Assembly: GCA_021802745.1 (NCBI GenBank)
Contig: JAJZRK010000051.1
Span: 1 to 16,737, forward strand
DNA length: 16,737 nucleotides
DNA from: a bacterium
Lineage (GTDB): Bacteria; Gemmatimonadota; Gemmatimonadetes; Gemmatimonadales; Gemmatimonadaceae
Direction of reading: 5' to 3'
The notes under the pieces were generated by a model. The model saw only the letters and a list, made by a program, of their open reading frames with translations, was not told the DNA's origin and searched no databases. Below, piece after piece: positions 1 to 8,163 of this stretch. Position numbers and translations under genes: made by a program. Position 1 is the first letter of the stretch. Every line of letters begins with the position of its first letter.

Positions 1-43
1 GGGTCCCATTTGCCATCTTTTACTCCTACTTCAGCCCTCCTCC

Positions 44-532
44 ATGCCCGTTGGTGCCGCCAGTTGGTCCTTCACGGAAGATGATTTCGGGGCGATCACG
101 CACACGCTCCAGCACTTCCTTCACGACAGCAATGCCCGGTGCGCGCTCCTGGTGGACCGCACGGGGCAGTTGGTCGCGACCGTGGGGGAACAGCCCAACT
201 TCGACCCAACGGCCTTTGCCACATTGACGGCGGCCGACTTCAGCGCCAACGACCAGCTGGCCCGGTTGATTGGCGAGACGGACTTCAACTCGCTCTTCCA
301 CCAGGGAGAGAAGGAGTCCATGTACCTGGCGGACGTTGCCCGCCGGGTCATCCTTGTCACGCTTTTCGACAACCGCACGACGCTCGGCCTCGTGCGGCTC
401 AAGATGAAGGAAACCGTGGGCGAACTTACGCGTCTATTTGAAGCGGTCTTCTCGCGCGGCACTGACGGCCAGCCGCAGAAACCCCACCTTCTCGCCGGCG
501 CAGACGACGAGATCGACCAGCTGTTCAGCTAG
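44..532 (+). CDS. Roadblock/LC7 domain protein, MglB-like
   Basis: A 162-residue protein with a single roadblock/LC7 fold. The stretch with ALLVDRTGQL at about residues 34-43, followed by the segment to about residue 135, is typical of bacterial MglB-type proteins. In this family a roadblock dimer acts as GTPase-activating partner of the Ras-like GTPase MglA and helps set cell polarity; that role is inferred here from family and position. The mglA-like gene starts only 12 nt downstream, which supports a GAP/GTPase pair made from one mRNA. A tail of about 20 residues after the domain ends in an acidic-hydrophobic DDEIDQLF motif. No signal peptide or membrane segment is seen, so it should be cytoplasmic. 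The start is the first in-frame ATG near the window edge, has no clear Shine-Dalgarno sequence, and is the least certain part of the call. Confidence 0.85.
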   Translation: MPVGAASWSFTEDDFGAITHTLQHFLHDSNARCALLVDRTGQLVATVGEQPNFDPTAFATLTAADFSANDQLARLIGETDFNSLFHQGEKESMYLADVARRVILVTLFDNRTTLGLVRLKMKETVGELTRLFEAVFSRGTDGQPQKPHLLAGADDEIDQLFS

Positions 533-533
533 G

Positions 534-539
534 AGAGAA
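534..539 (+). promoter_or_regulatory. Ribosome binding site of the mglA-like gene
   Basis: GGAGAG lies just after the stop codon of the roadblock gene and about 5 nt before the ATG at 545. It supports that start and cotranslation of the two genes. Confidence 0.6.
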
Positions 540-544
540 CGGTC

Positions 545-1222
545 ATGTCGATGATCAACTACGCCTCGCGCGAGATCAACTGCAAGATCGTCTATTACGG
601 CCCGGGCCTGGGCGGCAAGACGACGAATCTTGAGCACGTCTACGGCAAGGTGAAGCCGGACACCCGCGGCAAGCTGATCTCGCTTGCCACCGAGACCGAG
701 CGCACCCTGTTCTTTGACTTCCTGCCCGTGGACCTCGGCACGATCCGCGGCTTCAAGACGCGCTTCCACCTCTACACGGTGCCGGGGCAGGTCTACTACA
801 ACGCCTCGCGCAAGCTGATCCTCAAGGGCGTGGATGGCATCGTGTTCGTCTCCGACTCGCAGCTCGAGCGCATGGAGGCGAACCAGGAGGCCATGCAGAA
901 CCTGTACGACAACATGGCCGAGTACGGCTACGACCTGACGAAGATGCCCTTCGTCATCCAGTACAACAAACGCGACCTTCCCAACGCCGCGCCGCTTGCC
1001 GACCTGCAGGCCGCGCTCAATCCGGGCTGGGAGGTCGTGGATCCGGCCCGCCAGCGCGTGACCCCCGATCCGTTCCACCCCACCGAGAACCTCGTCGAGC
1101 AGCTGCCGACCGGGGAGTGGATCGAGCACGCGACGTACTTCGAGGCGGTAGCCGTGACGGGTGACGGCGTCTTCGACACGCTCAAGGCCGTCTCCAAGCT
1201 CGTTCTCAAGTCGCTCGCCTGA
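545..1222 (+). CDS. mglA: MglA-like small Ras-type GTPase
   Basis: A 225-residue cytoplasmic GTPase of the bacterial MglA family. The P-loop GPGLGGKT is at residues 19-26, the switch region carries [11 protein letters not shown] with Arg53, TVPGQ places Gln82 at the switch II position, and the guanine-specificity motif NKRD is at 141-144. In Myxococcus xanthus the corresponding Arg53 and Gln82 serve in GTP hydrolysis. MglA-GTP marks a cell pole and recruits motility or envelope machinery, and MglB-type roadblock proteins switch it off; such a partner is encoded directly upstream. The protein is about 30 residues longer than M. xanthus MglA (195 aa). The excess sits at about residues 161-196, between the NKRD strand and the [13 protein letters not shown] motif. 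An SD sequence precedes the ATG. The family call is firm; the cellular process served here is unknown. Confidence 0.93.
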   Translation: MSMINYASREINCKIVYYGPGLGGKTTNLEHVYGKVKPDTRGKLISLATETERTLFFDFLPVDLGTIRGFKTRFHLYTVPGQVYYNASRKLILKGVDGIVFVSDSQLERMEANQEAMQNLYDNMAEYGYDLTKMPFVIQYNKRDLPNAAPLADLQAALNPGWEVVDPARQRVTPDPFHPTENLVEQLPTGEWIEHATYFEAVAVTGDGVFDTLKAVSKLVLKSLA

Positions 1223-1238
1223 GCGCTGGCGCGGGGCC

Positions 1239-1910
1239 GTGAACCTTCCCAATTGGATCACCGTCGGGCGCATCGCGTTGACGCCGCTCGTGGCGTGGCT
1301 GCCGTTCATCCACTCGGCGACGCTGCGCGGGCTCGCGTTCGTGCTCTTCCTGGTGGTCGCGATCTCCGACCACTACGACGGCAAGCTCGCGCGGTCGCGC
1401 AACCAGATCACCAACCTGGGCCGCCTGCTCGACCCGCTTGCCGACAAGATCTTCCTGCTCGCGACGTTCATCCCGATGTACATGCTGCAGGCGCCGCGCG
1501 GGGAGTGGCTCGCGCGCGTGCTGCCGCGCGCCGCCGAGGCGTCGAGCTATCCGTTCGTGACGTGGGGCGGGTTCATCGTGCCGTTCCCGTGGTGGGTGCT
1601 CGTCATCGTACTCGGGCGCGAGGCCCTCATGACGTGGTTCCGTCAGGCCGCCAACAAGCGCGGCGTCGTGATTGCGGCCATCGGCCCCGGCAAGGCCAAG
1701 ATGACCTTTCAGTTCATTTGGGTCGGCGCCGCCTATTTCTGGTTCGCGTTCCGCACTTGGGTGGAGGAGCACGGCTTCACCGATCGCGCGTGGGACCAGC
1801 TGGCGCTCGCCGCCGGCTCGGTGGGCGCGCTCAGCCTGGCGGTTGCCGTCGTGCTGACGGTGTGGAGTTTTGCAGTCTACGTGAAGCGGTATGGGAGGGT
1901 GCTGAGGTAG
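1239..1910 (+). CDS. pgsA: CDP-diacylglycerol--glycerol-3-phosphate 3-phosphatidyltransferase
   Basis: A 223-residue integral membrane enzyme of the CDP-alcohol phosphatidyltransferase family. The full catalytic signature D-x2-DG-x2-AR-x8-G-x3-D-x3-D is present with D44, D47, G48, A51, R52, G61, D65 and D69. The NLPNWITVGRI start and the REALMTWFRQAANKRG segment near residues 127-142 resemble PgsA, which joins CDP-diacylglycerol and glycerol-3-phosphate into phosphatidylglycerophosphate, the first committed step to phosphatidylglycerol and cardiolipin. Several hydrophobic segments (about 10-42, 70-84, 108-126, 155-172 and 190-215) fit a multi-pass inner-membrane protein. I chose the GTG at 1239 because homology begins there and it lies just after the mglA stop; an upstream in-frame start at 1161 would overlap mglA heavily. 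Another CDP-alcohol transferase is possible but less likely. Confidence 0.85.
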   Translation: MNLPNWITVGRIALTPLVAWLPFIHSATLRGLAFVLFLVVAISDHYDGKLARSRNQITNLGRLLDPLADKIFLLATFIPMYMLQAPRGEWLARVLPRAAEASSYPFVTWGGFIVPFPWWVLVIVLGREALMTWFRQAANKRGVVIAAIGPGKAKMTFQFIWVGAAYFWFAFRTWVEEHGFTDRAWDQLALAAGSVGALSLAVAVVLTVWSFAVYVKRYGRVLR

Positions 1911-1955
1911 ACGGTAGACGGTAGACGGTAGACGGTGGACGGTGGACGGTGGACG
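1907..1955 (+). repeat. Heptamer tandem array (GTRGACG x7) between pgsA and cinA
   Basis: Seven head-to-tail copies of a 7-bp unit: four GTAGACG followed by three GTGGACG. The first copy contains the pgsA stop codon TAG (1908-1910), so the array starts inside the end of the gene. It ends 32 nt before the cinA ATG. The block change from A to G at the third position suggests growth by slippage or unequal exchange. No function is known to me. Confidence 0.95.
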
Positions 1956-1976
1956 GTTGGCGGCCGATGGCGGACT

Positions 1977-1980
1977 GGAG
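1977..1980 (+). promoter_or_regulatory. Ribosome binding site of cinA
   Basis: GGAG sits 7 nt upstream of the ATG at 1988. It decides the start in favour of MQIEVVTIGDELLLG rather than an in-frame GTG at 1949 inside the heptamer array. Confidence 0.6.
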
Positions 1981-1987
1981 TGATCGC

Positions 1988-3247
1988 ATGCAGATAGAAG
2001 TCGTTACCATCGGCGACGAACTGCTCCTCGGCTTTACCATCGACACCAACGGCGCCTGGCTGGCGCGCGAGCTGGCGACGCACGGCATTACCGTCGTGCG
2101 GCGCACCTCGGTGGGCGACGGGGCCGAGGACATTGCCGCGGGCGTCGGCGAGGCCCTCGCGCGCACCGGCGCCGTCATCACCACGGGCGGACTCGGCCCC
2201 ACCAGCGACGACCTCACCAAGCCAGCCATCGCGACGCTGTTCGGCCGTGCACTGTACGAAGACGCGCAGGTGGTGGCGTCGCTGCATCGCCGGTGGAAGT
2301 CACTCGGACGCTCGGGTGAGATTCCAAGGAGCAACCTGCAACAGGCAATGCTCCCCGTCGGCGCCGGCATCCTCGCCAACGCGCACGGCACGGCGCCGGG
2401 CATCTGGCTCGAGGACGAACGCGGCCGCTGGGTGGCGATGCTGCCGGGCGTCCCCCGCGAGATGCGCGGCATGTTCGCGGACCAGTTGTTGCCCCGCCTG
2501 CTGCAGCGCGCGACGGGCGCGCCGACCGTGGTCCGCTCGCACACCATCCGCACCACTGGAATCGCCGAGAGTGCGCTGTCCGACCGGATTCGCGCGCTCG
2601 AGGGGTTCGACGTCGAGGGCCTCGGGCTGGCCTACCTTCCTGGGTGGGAGGGGGTGGACCTGCGCCTCACCGCCCGGAACCTCGCCGCCGCCGACGCGGA
2701 TTCGCGTCTTGCGCGCGCGGCCGCGGTGCTGCGCGCCGTGGCCGGCGAATACGCCTACGGGGAGGGGAACGACGACCTCGCCGCGACGGTGCTCGCCACG
2801 CTGCGCGAGGCTGGCAAGCGCATTGCCGTGGCCGAGAGCTGCACGGGCGGCCTGCTCGGTGCGCGGCTCACGGCCATTCCCGGGTCGAGTGATGTGATGC
2901 TCGGCGGCATCATCGCCTACCACAACAACGTGAAGATGCATGCCCTTGGCGTGCGCGCCGACACGCTGCAGACGCACGGTGCGGTGAGCGAGGAAACCGC
3001 GCGCGAGATGGCCGCCGGCGCGCGGCGGGTCCTTGGCGCGGAGGTCGGCGTCTCGACTACGGGCATCGCGGGTCCCGACGGAGGCACGCCCGAGAAGCCG
3101 GTGGGCACGGTCTGCATCGCCGCCGACGACGAGGGGACCGTGAAGAGCTTCCGCGCGATCATGATCGGCGACCGCCAGGAGATCCGCCAGCGCAGCGCGC
3201 AGTCGGCGTTGAGCCTGGTGCGGCGACTGCTGCAGGGGACAGCGTAA
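1988..3247 (+). CDS. cinA: CinA family protein (MoaB/MogA-like domain plus nicotinamide-nucleotide amidase domain)
   Basis: A 419-residue two-domain CinA. The N-terminal molybdopterin-binding-like (COG1058) domain starts with IEVVTIGDELLLG and contains TTGGLGPTSDD at 65-75 and LPGVPREM at 152-159. The C-terminal CinA/PncC amidase domain has AESCTGG at 282-288 and GIAGPDGGTPEKPVGT at 359-374. The C-terminal domain in this family deamidates nicotinamide mononucleotide to nicotinate mononucleotide in NAD recycling; the N-terminal domain of long CinA proteins has been linked to ADP-ribose pyrophosphatase activity. Both halves look complete and the length is normal. It follows pgsA on the same strand after the heptamer array, so it may be cotranscribed with it. 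The older name 'competence-induced' says nothing firm about competence here. Confidence 0.93.
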   Translation: MQIEVVTIGDELLLGFTIDTNGAWLARELATHGITVVRRTSVGDGAEDIAAGVGEALARTGAVITTGGLGPTSDDLTKPAIATLFGRALYEDAQVVASLHRRWKSLGRSGEIPRSNLQQAMLPVGAGILANAHGTAPGIWLEDERGRWVAMLPGVPREMRGMFADQLLPRLLQRATGAPTVVRSHTIRTTGIAESALSDRIRALEGFDVEGLGLAYLPGWEGVDLRLTARNLAAADADSRLARAAAVLRAVAGEYAYGEGNDDLAATVLATLREAGKRIAVAESCTGGLLGARLTAIPGSSDVMLGGIIAYHNNVKMHALGVRADTLQTHGAVSEETAREMAAGARRVLGAEVGVSTTGIAGPDGGTPEKPVGTVCIAADDEGTVKSFRAIMIGDRQEIRQRSAQSALSLVRRLLQGTA

Positions 3248-3584
3248 GGGCAGCGCTGGCCGTTGATCTCGCCGGTCATGGCGGACAGGCGCCCGTGCCG
3301 ATGCGTGCACTGAACACCTCGACTGGCACGTATTCGCGTGATCCGTGAAATCCGTGGCAAGGCAGTGGTCGTTTAGGTCCAGCGCGCCGTGGCCGGCCTG
3401 CGCCGCTGTGTGCCAGGCGTCCTCGAAACGTCCTGTGGACCACCGCCGTAGGGCCAAGAGTCCGCCATTCCGGCAGAAAGTCGCGGCGCGGTGGTTGCAC
3501 TGCAGGGCGACGAACGTTGAATTTCAATACTGGCGCCTGGCCGCGGGTCGGTCAGGCGTCCGTAATACCGATTTCTGAGAACCG
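3248..3584. other. Non-coding gap between cinA and grpE
   Basis: This 337-nt stretch has no ORF with recognisable protein character; short frames across it are rich in Arg, Ser and Pro and look like noise. It must hold the grpE-dnaJ promoter, but I see no CIRCE operator (no TTAGCACTC/GAGTGCTAA pair) and no convincing heat-shock sigma consensus. A small ATCCGTG-type repeat lies at 3331-3360. The 3' part near 3515-3580 is locally AT-richer and is the likeliest promoter region. Confidence 0.6.
3331..3360. repeat. Short direct-repeat motif (GTGATCC/GTGAAATCC/GTGG)
   Basis: Three imperfect head-to-tail copies of an ATCCGTG-like word lie in the cinA-grpE gap. Read on the minus strand it is CACGGATTTCACGGATCACG, a wording I have often seen in intergenic DNA of several environmental bacterial phyla. 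That memory is not a database result. It may be a remnant of a dispersed extragenic repeat. Confidence 0.45.
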
Positions 3585-4214
3585 ATGACTGACCCCACCA
3601 GCATTCCCGACGTCGAAAATGACCTTCCGGTCGCCGGACCCGGCGCCGAGTCGGATGCCACCGCCGACACCGCGGCGGCGCCGACGGCTGATGCGGTGCC
3701 GACGGCTGATGCGGCGCCGACGGCTGATTCAGCGCTGACGGCTGAAGCCGGCGACGCGGCGCTCGCTGATGCTCTGCGCCAGCTCGCGGACCAGCGGGAC
3801 AAATACGTGCGGCTCTTCGCCGAGTTCGACAACTTCCGCCGGCGGAGCGCCAAGGAACGCCTCGAGGCCGAGTTCAAGGGGATGGGCGCCCTGATCGCGG
3901 GCTTGCTCGACTCGCTCGACGACCTCGGGCGCGTGGCGCACTTCGATCCAGCCACCACGCCGGCGCAGTCCATCGTGGACGGGGTGCTGCTGGTGGAAAG
4001 GAAGGTGCTCAAGTCGCTGGCCGGGCATGGGCTCGTGGTCGTGAACCCGGAGGGTGAGCGGTTCGACCCGGCGGTTCACGAAGCGCTGACCGCCATCCCG
4101 GCGGCGCTTCCCGAGGAAGACGAGCTCGTGGCCCAGGTCTATCAAGTGGGCTACACGTTCAACGGCCAGCTGCTGCGCCCCGCTCGCGTGGTCGTGAAGC
4201 AGTGGCACGGCTGA
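3585..4214 (+). CDS. grpE: Nucleotide exchange factor GrpE
   Basis: A 209-residue GrpE. It releases ADP from the Hsp70 chaperone DnaK and so resets the chaperone cycle in the cytoplasm. The long-helix signature RDKYVRLFAEFDNFRRRSAKE is at about residues 71-91. The beta-domain end with QVGYTFNGQLLRPARVVV at 187-204 is diagnostic. The first roughly 55 residues are an acidic, Ala/Thr-rich low-complexity leader with four tandem six-residue repeats (AAPTAD type), as is common for the disordered GrpE N-terminus. dnaJ begins 7 nt after the stop, giving the usual cochaperone pair. No hrcA or dnaK gene is in the window. The ATG at 3585 has only a weak purine stretch upstream; the other features of the start fit the family. 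Confidence 0.95.
   Translation: MTDPTSIPDVENDLPVAGPGAESDATADTAAAPTADAVPTADAAPTADSALTAEAGDAALADALRQLADQRDKYVRLFAEFDNFRRRSAKERLEAEFKGMGALIAGLLDSLDDLGRVAHFDPATTPAQSIVDGVLLVERKVLKSLAGHGLVVVNPEGERFDPAVHEALTAIPAALPEEDELVAQVYQVGYTFNGQLLRPARVVVKQWHG
3675..3746 (+). repeat. In-frame 18-bp tandem repeat in grpE
   Basis: Four copies of an 18-bp unit (GCGGCGCCGACGGCTGAT and variants) encode AAPTAD, AVPTAD, AAPTAD and SALTAE. The last copy is the most diverged. Because the unit is a multiple of three, copy-number change would only lengthen or shorten the disordered N-terminal region of GrpE. Confidence 0.92.
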
Positions 4215-4221
4215 CGCGCTG

Positions 4222-5370
4222 ATGGCACACAGCAAGGACTTCTACGCCGTGCTCGGCGTCGCGGAGAAGGCGACGGCCGACGAGGTCAAGAAGGCGTATC
4301 GCCGCCTGGCGAAGCAGCATCACCCCGACTCGAACAAGGGGGATCCCAGGTCGTCGGAGCGCTTCAAGGAGATCTCGGAGGCGTACAACGTCCTCGGCGA
4401 CGTCAAGAAGCGGGCGCAGTACGACGAGATGCGCCGGCTGGGCGCGTTCGGCGACTTCGTGCGCCGCCCCGGGGGCGGCGCGACGGGCGGCTTTCGCAGT
4501 TCGGGGCCGCGTGCGGGCGCGCGCCCGGGGGCCGGGGGATCGCCGCCGAAGTTCGAGGAGTTCGACGTCGGGGGATTTGGCGGGCTTGGCGACCTGTTCA
4601 GTTCGATGTTCGGCGGCGGCGCGCAACGCCCCAAGGCGAGCGAGCCGGAGCGGGGCCAGAGCATCGAGACCACGCTCGAGGTGCCGTTTCGCGTGGCGGC
4701 CGTGGGCGGCAAGGTGCCGGTGGAACTCGAGGTGAACGAGGAGTGCTCGAGCTGCGGCGGCACCGGCGCGGCGAAGGGCGCCAAGGTGACCGCCTGCCCC
4801 GAGTGCGGCGGCCGCGGTTCGATTTCCTTTGGACAGGGCGGTTTCGCCGTGAACCGGCCGTGCCCGATGTGCCTCGGCAAGGGCTCGGTGGCGAGCGAGA
4901 AGTGCCCAAGCTGCGCGGGGCAGGGCGAGAAGCGCGAGCGCAAGAAGGTGCTGATCACCGTGCCGCCGGGCACCGACACCGACTCGAAGATCCGCCTCAA
5001 GGGACAGGGTGGGCGCGGGGTGCGGGGCGGGCCGCCCGGCGACCTCGTGATCACGTTCAAGGTGGAGCCCGACAAGTTCTACTCCCGCGACGGCCTCGAC
5101 CTCATCGCGCACGTGCCGGTAAATGTCGCGCAGGCGACGCTCGGCTCTCGCGTGACCGTCAAGACGCTTGACGAGAAGAAGGTGACGATTTCGATTCCGG
5201 CGGGGACGCCGTCGAACAAGCGGTTCCGCGTACGTGGGCAGGGGATCGCGAAGGACGGCAAGAAGGGCGACCTGCTGGTCGAGGTGCGCGTGGACGCGCC
5301 GCAGGAGCTCACCCATGAGGCGCGCGCCGCGATGGAGGCGTTTGCGCAGAAGGCCGGGCTGAAGTACTGA
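4222..5370 (+). CDS. dnaJ: Chaperone protein DnaJ (type I Hsp40)
   Basis: A 382-residue type I J-protein that delivers substrates to DnaK and stimulates its ATPase. The J domain (about 1-72) contains the HPD motif at 34-36. A Gly/Phe-rich linker covers about 75-135. The zinc-finger region has four CxxC pairs at Cys175/178, 192/195, 214/217 and 228/231, enough for two zinc centres. The C-terminal substrate-binding beta domains run from about 240 to 360, with the typical VPPGTDTDSKIRLKGQG. Length and domain order are those of classical DnaJ rather than CbpA, which lacks the zinc finger. It lies 7 nt downstream of grpE, probably in one operon. The next gene is convergent. Confidence 0.95.
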   Translation: MAHSKDFYAVLGVAEKATADEVKKAYRRLAKQHHPDSNKGDPRSSERFKEISEAYNVLGDVKKRAQYDEMRRLGAFGDFVRRPGGGATGGFRSSGPRAGARPGAGGSPPKFEEFDVGGFGGLGDLFSSMFGGGAQRPKASEPERGQSIETTLEVPFRVAAVGGKVPVELEVNEECSSCGGTGAAKGAKVTACPECGGRGSISFGQGGFAVNRPCPMCLGKGSVASEKCPSCAGQGEKRERKKVLITVPPGTDTDSKIRLKGQGGRGVRGGPPGDLVITFKVEPDKFYSRDGLDLIAHVPVNVAQATLGSRVTVKTLDEKKVTISIPAGTPSNKRFRVRGQGIAKDGKKGDLLVEVRVDAPQELTHEARAAMEAFAQKAGLKY

Positions 5371-5413
5371 CGGCCACCACGCAGGACGAAGCGCGCCGCT
5401 GGCGACTGGCCGT
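5370..5413. terminator. Possible shared terminator between dnaJ and mnmA
   Basis: The 43-nt gap between two convergent genes is bounded by an inverted repeat ACGGCCA (5370-5376) / TGGCCGT (5407-5413) with a 30-nt GC-rich interior. There is no T tract. Only its position between convergent stops makes this plausible. Confidence 0.25.
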
Positions 5414-6471
<1,058 letters not shown>

Positions 6472-6472
<1 letters not shown>

Positions 6473-7635
6473 TAGAAGCGCCCCGCCATGTCCCGCGCCG
6501 ACTTCACCACGTCCGGGAACACCTCGGCCACGCGGTCAATCTGCTCGTCGGTGGTGAGCTTGCCCACGCTCATGCGCACGGCCGCCGAGCCGAGCTCGGG
6601 CGGGAGGCCCATGGCGCTCAGGACATGCGATGGGGTGACGCTTCCGCTCTGGCAGGCCGAGCCGCTCGAGGCGGCGATGCCCTTGAGGTCGAGCGCCATG
6701 AGCATGGACTCGCTGTCGGTGCCGGGGACGGAGACATGCAGGATGTGCGGCACGCGCGGGGCGCCGCGGCCGTGGACGACCAGCTCCGGCAGGCGGGCCG
6801 TGAGCATCGCCTCGAGGCGGTCGCGCAGCGCGCGCAAGCGCGCCACCTCGGCGTCGCGCTCCTTGAGCGTCAGCTCCATCGCCGTCGCGAGCGCGACGGC
6901 CATCGGCGTGTTCTCGGTGCCGGGGCGACGCCCGCGGTCCTGCGAACCGCCAAAGAAGAGCGGGGCGAGCGGCGTGCCGCGGCGCACGAAGACGGCGCCG
7001 ATGCTCTTGGGTGCGCCGAACTTGTGGCCGCTCACCGAGAGGAAGTCGAACGGGACTTTCCGCGTGTCCACCGGCACCTTGCCGAACGCCTGCACGGCAT
7101 CGGTGTGGAAGATCGCGCCCTGCGCCTTCGCGAGCGCGGCGAGCTCCTCGATAGGCTGTATGACGCCCGTCTCGTTGTTCACCCACATCACGCTCACCAG
7201 CGCCACGTCGTCGCGGATGTGCTGCCGCGCGTCGTCGAGATTCACGACGCCGGCCGGGGTGATGGCGAGCAGGCGCTCGTCGCCGCCCTCGCGTGCCGCC
7301 TGGTGCACCGCCTCGAGCACCGCCTTGTGCTCGATGGGAGTGCTCACGATGCCCGGGCGTCCGTTCCCCTGCTGCACGCGCCATCCGCCGAGCACGGCGA
7401 GGTTGTCGGCCTCGGTGCCGCCGGACGTGAGGCAGATCTCGTCGGGCTGCGCCCCGAGACAGGCGGCGATGCGCTCGCGCGCGGCGTCGGTGGCGGCGCG
7501 CGCCTCGCGCCCCCAGCGGTGGGCGCTCGACGCGTTGCCGAACTTCGCGCTGAAGTACGGCAGCAGCGCGTCGAGAACCTCGGGGCGCACCGGTGTCGTG
7601 GCCGCGTGGTCGAGGTAGATGGGGGGCTGGGCCAT
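6472..7635 (-). CDS. Cysteine desulfurase (NifS/IscS family)
   Basis: A 387-residue PLP enzyme of the class V aminotransferase fold that takes sulfur from L-cysteine as an enzyme-bound persulfide and releases alanine. The N-terminal YLDHAATTPV, His103 in the IEHKAV motif and Lys205 in SGHKFGAPKS (the PLP Schiff-base lysine) are all present. The mobile catalytic loop SSGSACQSGS has Cys328. The gene sits between a yjbQ-like gene (19-nt gap) and mnmA (1-nt overlap) on the minus strand, so a dedicated role in tRNA thiolation is likely. No IscU, IscA or SufB gene lies nearby, so it may or may not also serve Fe-S assembly. It could be named iscS or nifS; the sequence alone does not separate them. 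Confidence 0.93.
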
Positions 7636-7640
7636 GCACG

Positions 7641-7647
7641 GAATATA
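7641..7647 (-). promoter_or_regulatory. Possible -10 element (TATATT) just before the cysteine desulfurase start
   Basis: On the minus strand TATATT ends 6 nt before the ATG at 7635, in the short gap after yjbQ. If used, transcription would begin at or next to the start codon and give a leaderless message. No good -35 box is seen, and read-through from yjbQ is an equally good explanation. Confidence 0.25.
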
Positions 7648-7654
7648 ACGGGGG

Positions 7655-8077
7655 TTACTGGTCGCCCAGCACCTTGATGATCACGCGCTTCTTCCGCTGG
7701 CCGTCCCACTCGCCGTAGAAGACCCGTTGCCAGGGGCCGAGGTCGAGCTCGCCCGCCGTGATGGGGACGATGACCTCGTGCCCGATGGTCAACGAGCGCA
7801 GGTGGGCGGCGGCGTTTTCCTCGCCGGTGTCGTTGTGCCGGTAGCGCGGCGGGTCCCACGGCGCGATGGTGTGCTCGAGCCAGTGCAGGATGTCGTGCCA
7901 GAGCCCCGACTCGTGATCGTTGACGAAGACAGACGCGGAAATGTGCATCGCCGAGACGAGGACGAAGCCCTCGCGGATGCCGCTCTTCTGCACCTGCTCC
8001 GCGACCTCGTCGGTGATGTCAATGATTTCCTGCGCGCGCGTGGTGTTGAACCAGAGATAGTGGGTGTGGGCAGTCAT
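7655..8077 (-). CDS. YjbQ family protein (UPF0047)
   Basis: A 140-residue single-domain protein of the secondary thiamine-phosphate synthase/YjbQ family. The central SAMHISASVFVNDHESGLWHDI (42-62) and the end FYGEWDGQRKKRVIIKVLG (120-138) match the conserved family blocks and the length is normal. Some members have weak thiamine phosphate synthase activity in vivo or in vitro, but the physiological role is unsettled. It is the first gene of a minus-strand run with a cysteine desulfurase and mnmA. It is divergent from the kinase gene across an 86-bp intergenic region. The functional link to sulfur transfer is only positional. Confidence 0.88.
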   Translation of the reverse strand: MTAHTHYLWFNTTRAQEIIDITDEVAEQVQKSGIREGFVLVSAMHISASVFVNDHESGLWHDILHWLEHTIAPWDPPRYRHNDTGEENAAAHLRSLTIGHEVIVPITAGELDLGPWQRVFYGEWDGQRKKRVIIKVLGDQ

Positions 8078-8163
8078 CTGGCAATCATGTGATGGACGGC
8101 GGGGCAGGGCAATACCGCACCGCGCCGCTGGTGCGATGCGCGCCCCGGTGAGAGTATACCCGG
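8078..8163. promoter_or_regulatory. Divergent promoter region between yjbQ and the kinase gene
   Basis: The 86-bp divergent gap must hold at least one promoter for each side. A palindromic GTATAC (8154-8159) gives TATACC on the plus strand, only 3 nt before the kinase ATG at 8164, and TATACT on the minus strand. I see no strong -35 partner. If the plus-strand box is real the kinase message would be leaderless, or start at the second ATG at 8182. Confidence 0.3.

Noticed and set aside
1161..1238. Longer N-terminus for pgsA starting at 1161
   Set aside because: It would overlap mglA by more than 60 nt and the added residues are Ser/Arg-rich with no family similarity; the GTG at 1239 fits the family N-terminus.
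3276..3578. Short open frames in the cinA-grpE gap as possible small genes
   Set aside because: No SD, no recognisable composition, and they run through the ATCCGTG-type repeat; treated as non-coding.
3248..3584. CIRCE/HrcA operator in front of grpE
   Set aside because: I looked for the TTAGCACTC and GAGTGCTAA arms and found neither.
6488..7677. Plus-strand open frames opposite the cysteine desulfurase gene
   Set aside because: Low-complexity Ser/Arg/Pro or Arg/Ala/Glu translations; the minus-strand gene is complete with PLP lysine and catalytic cysteine.
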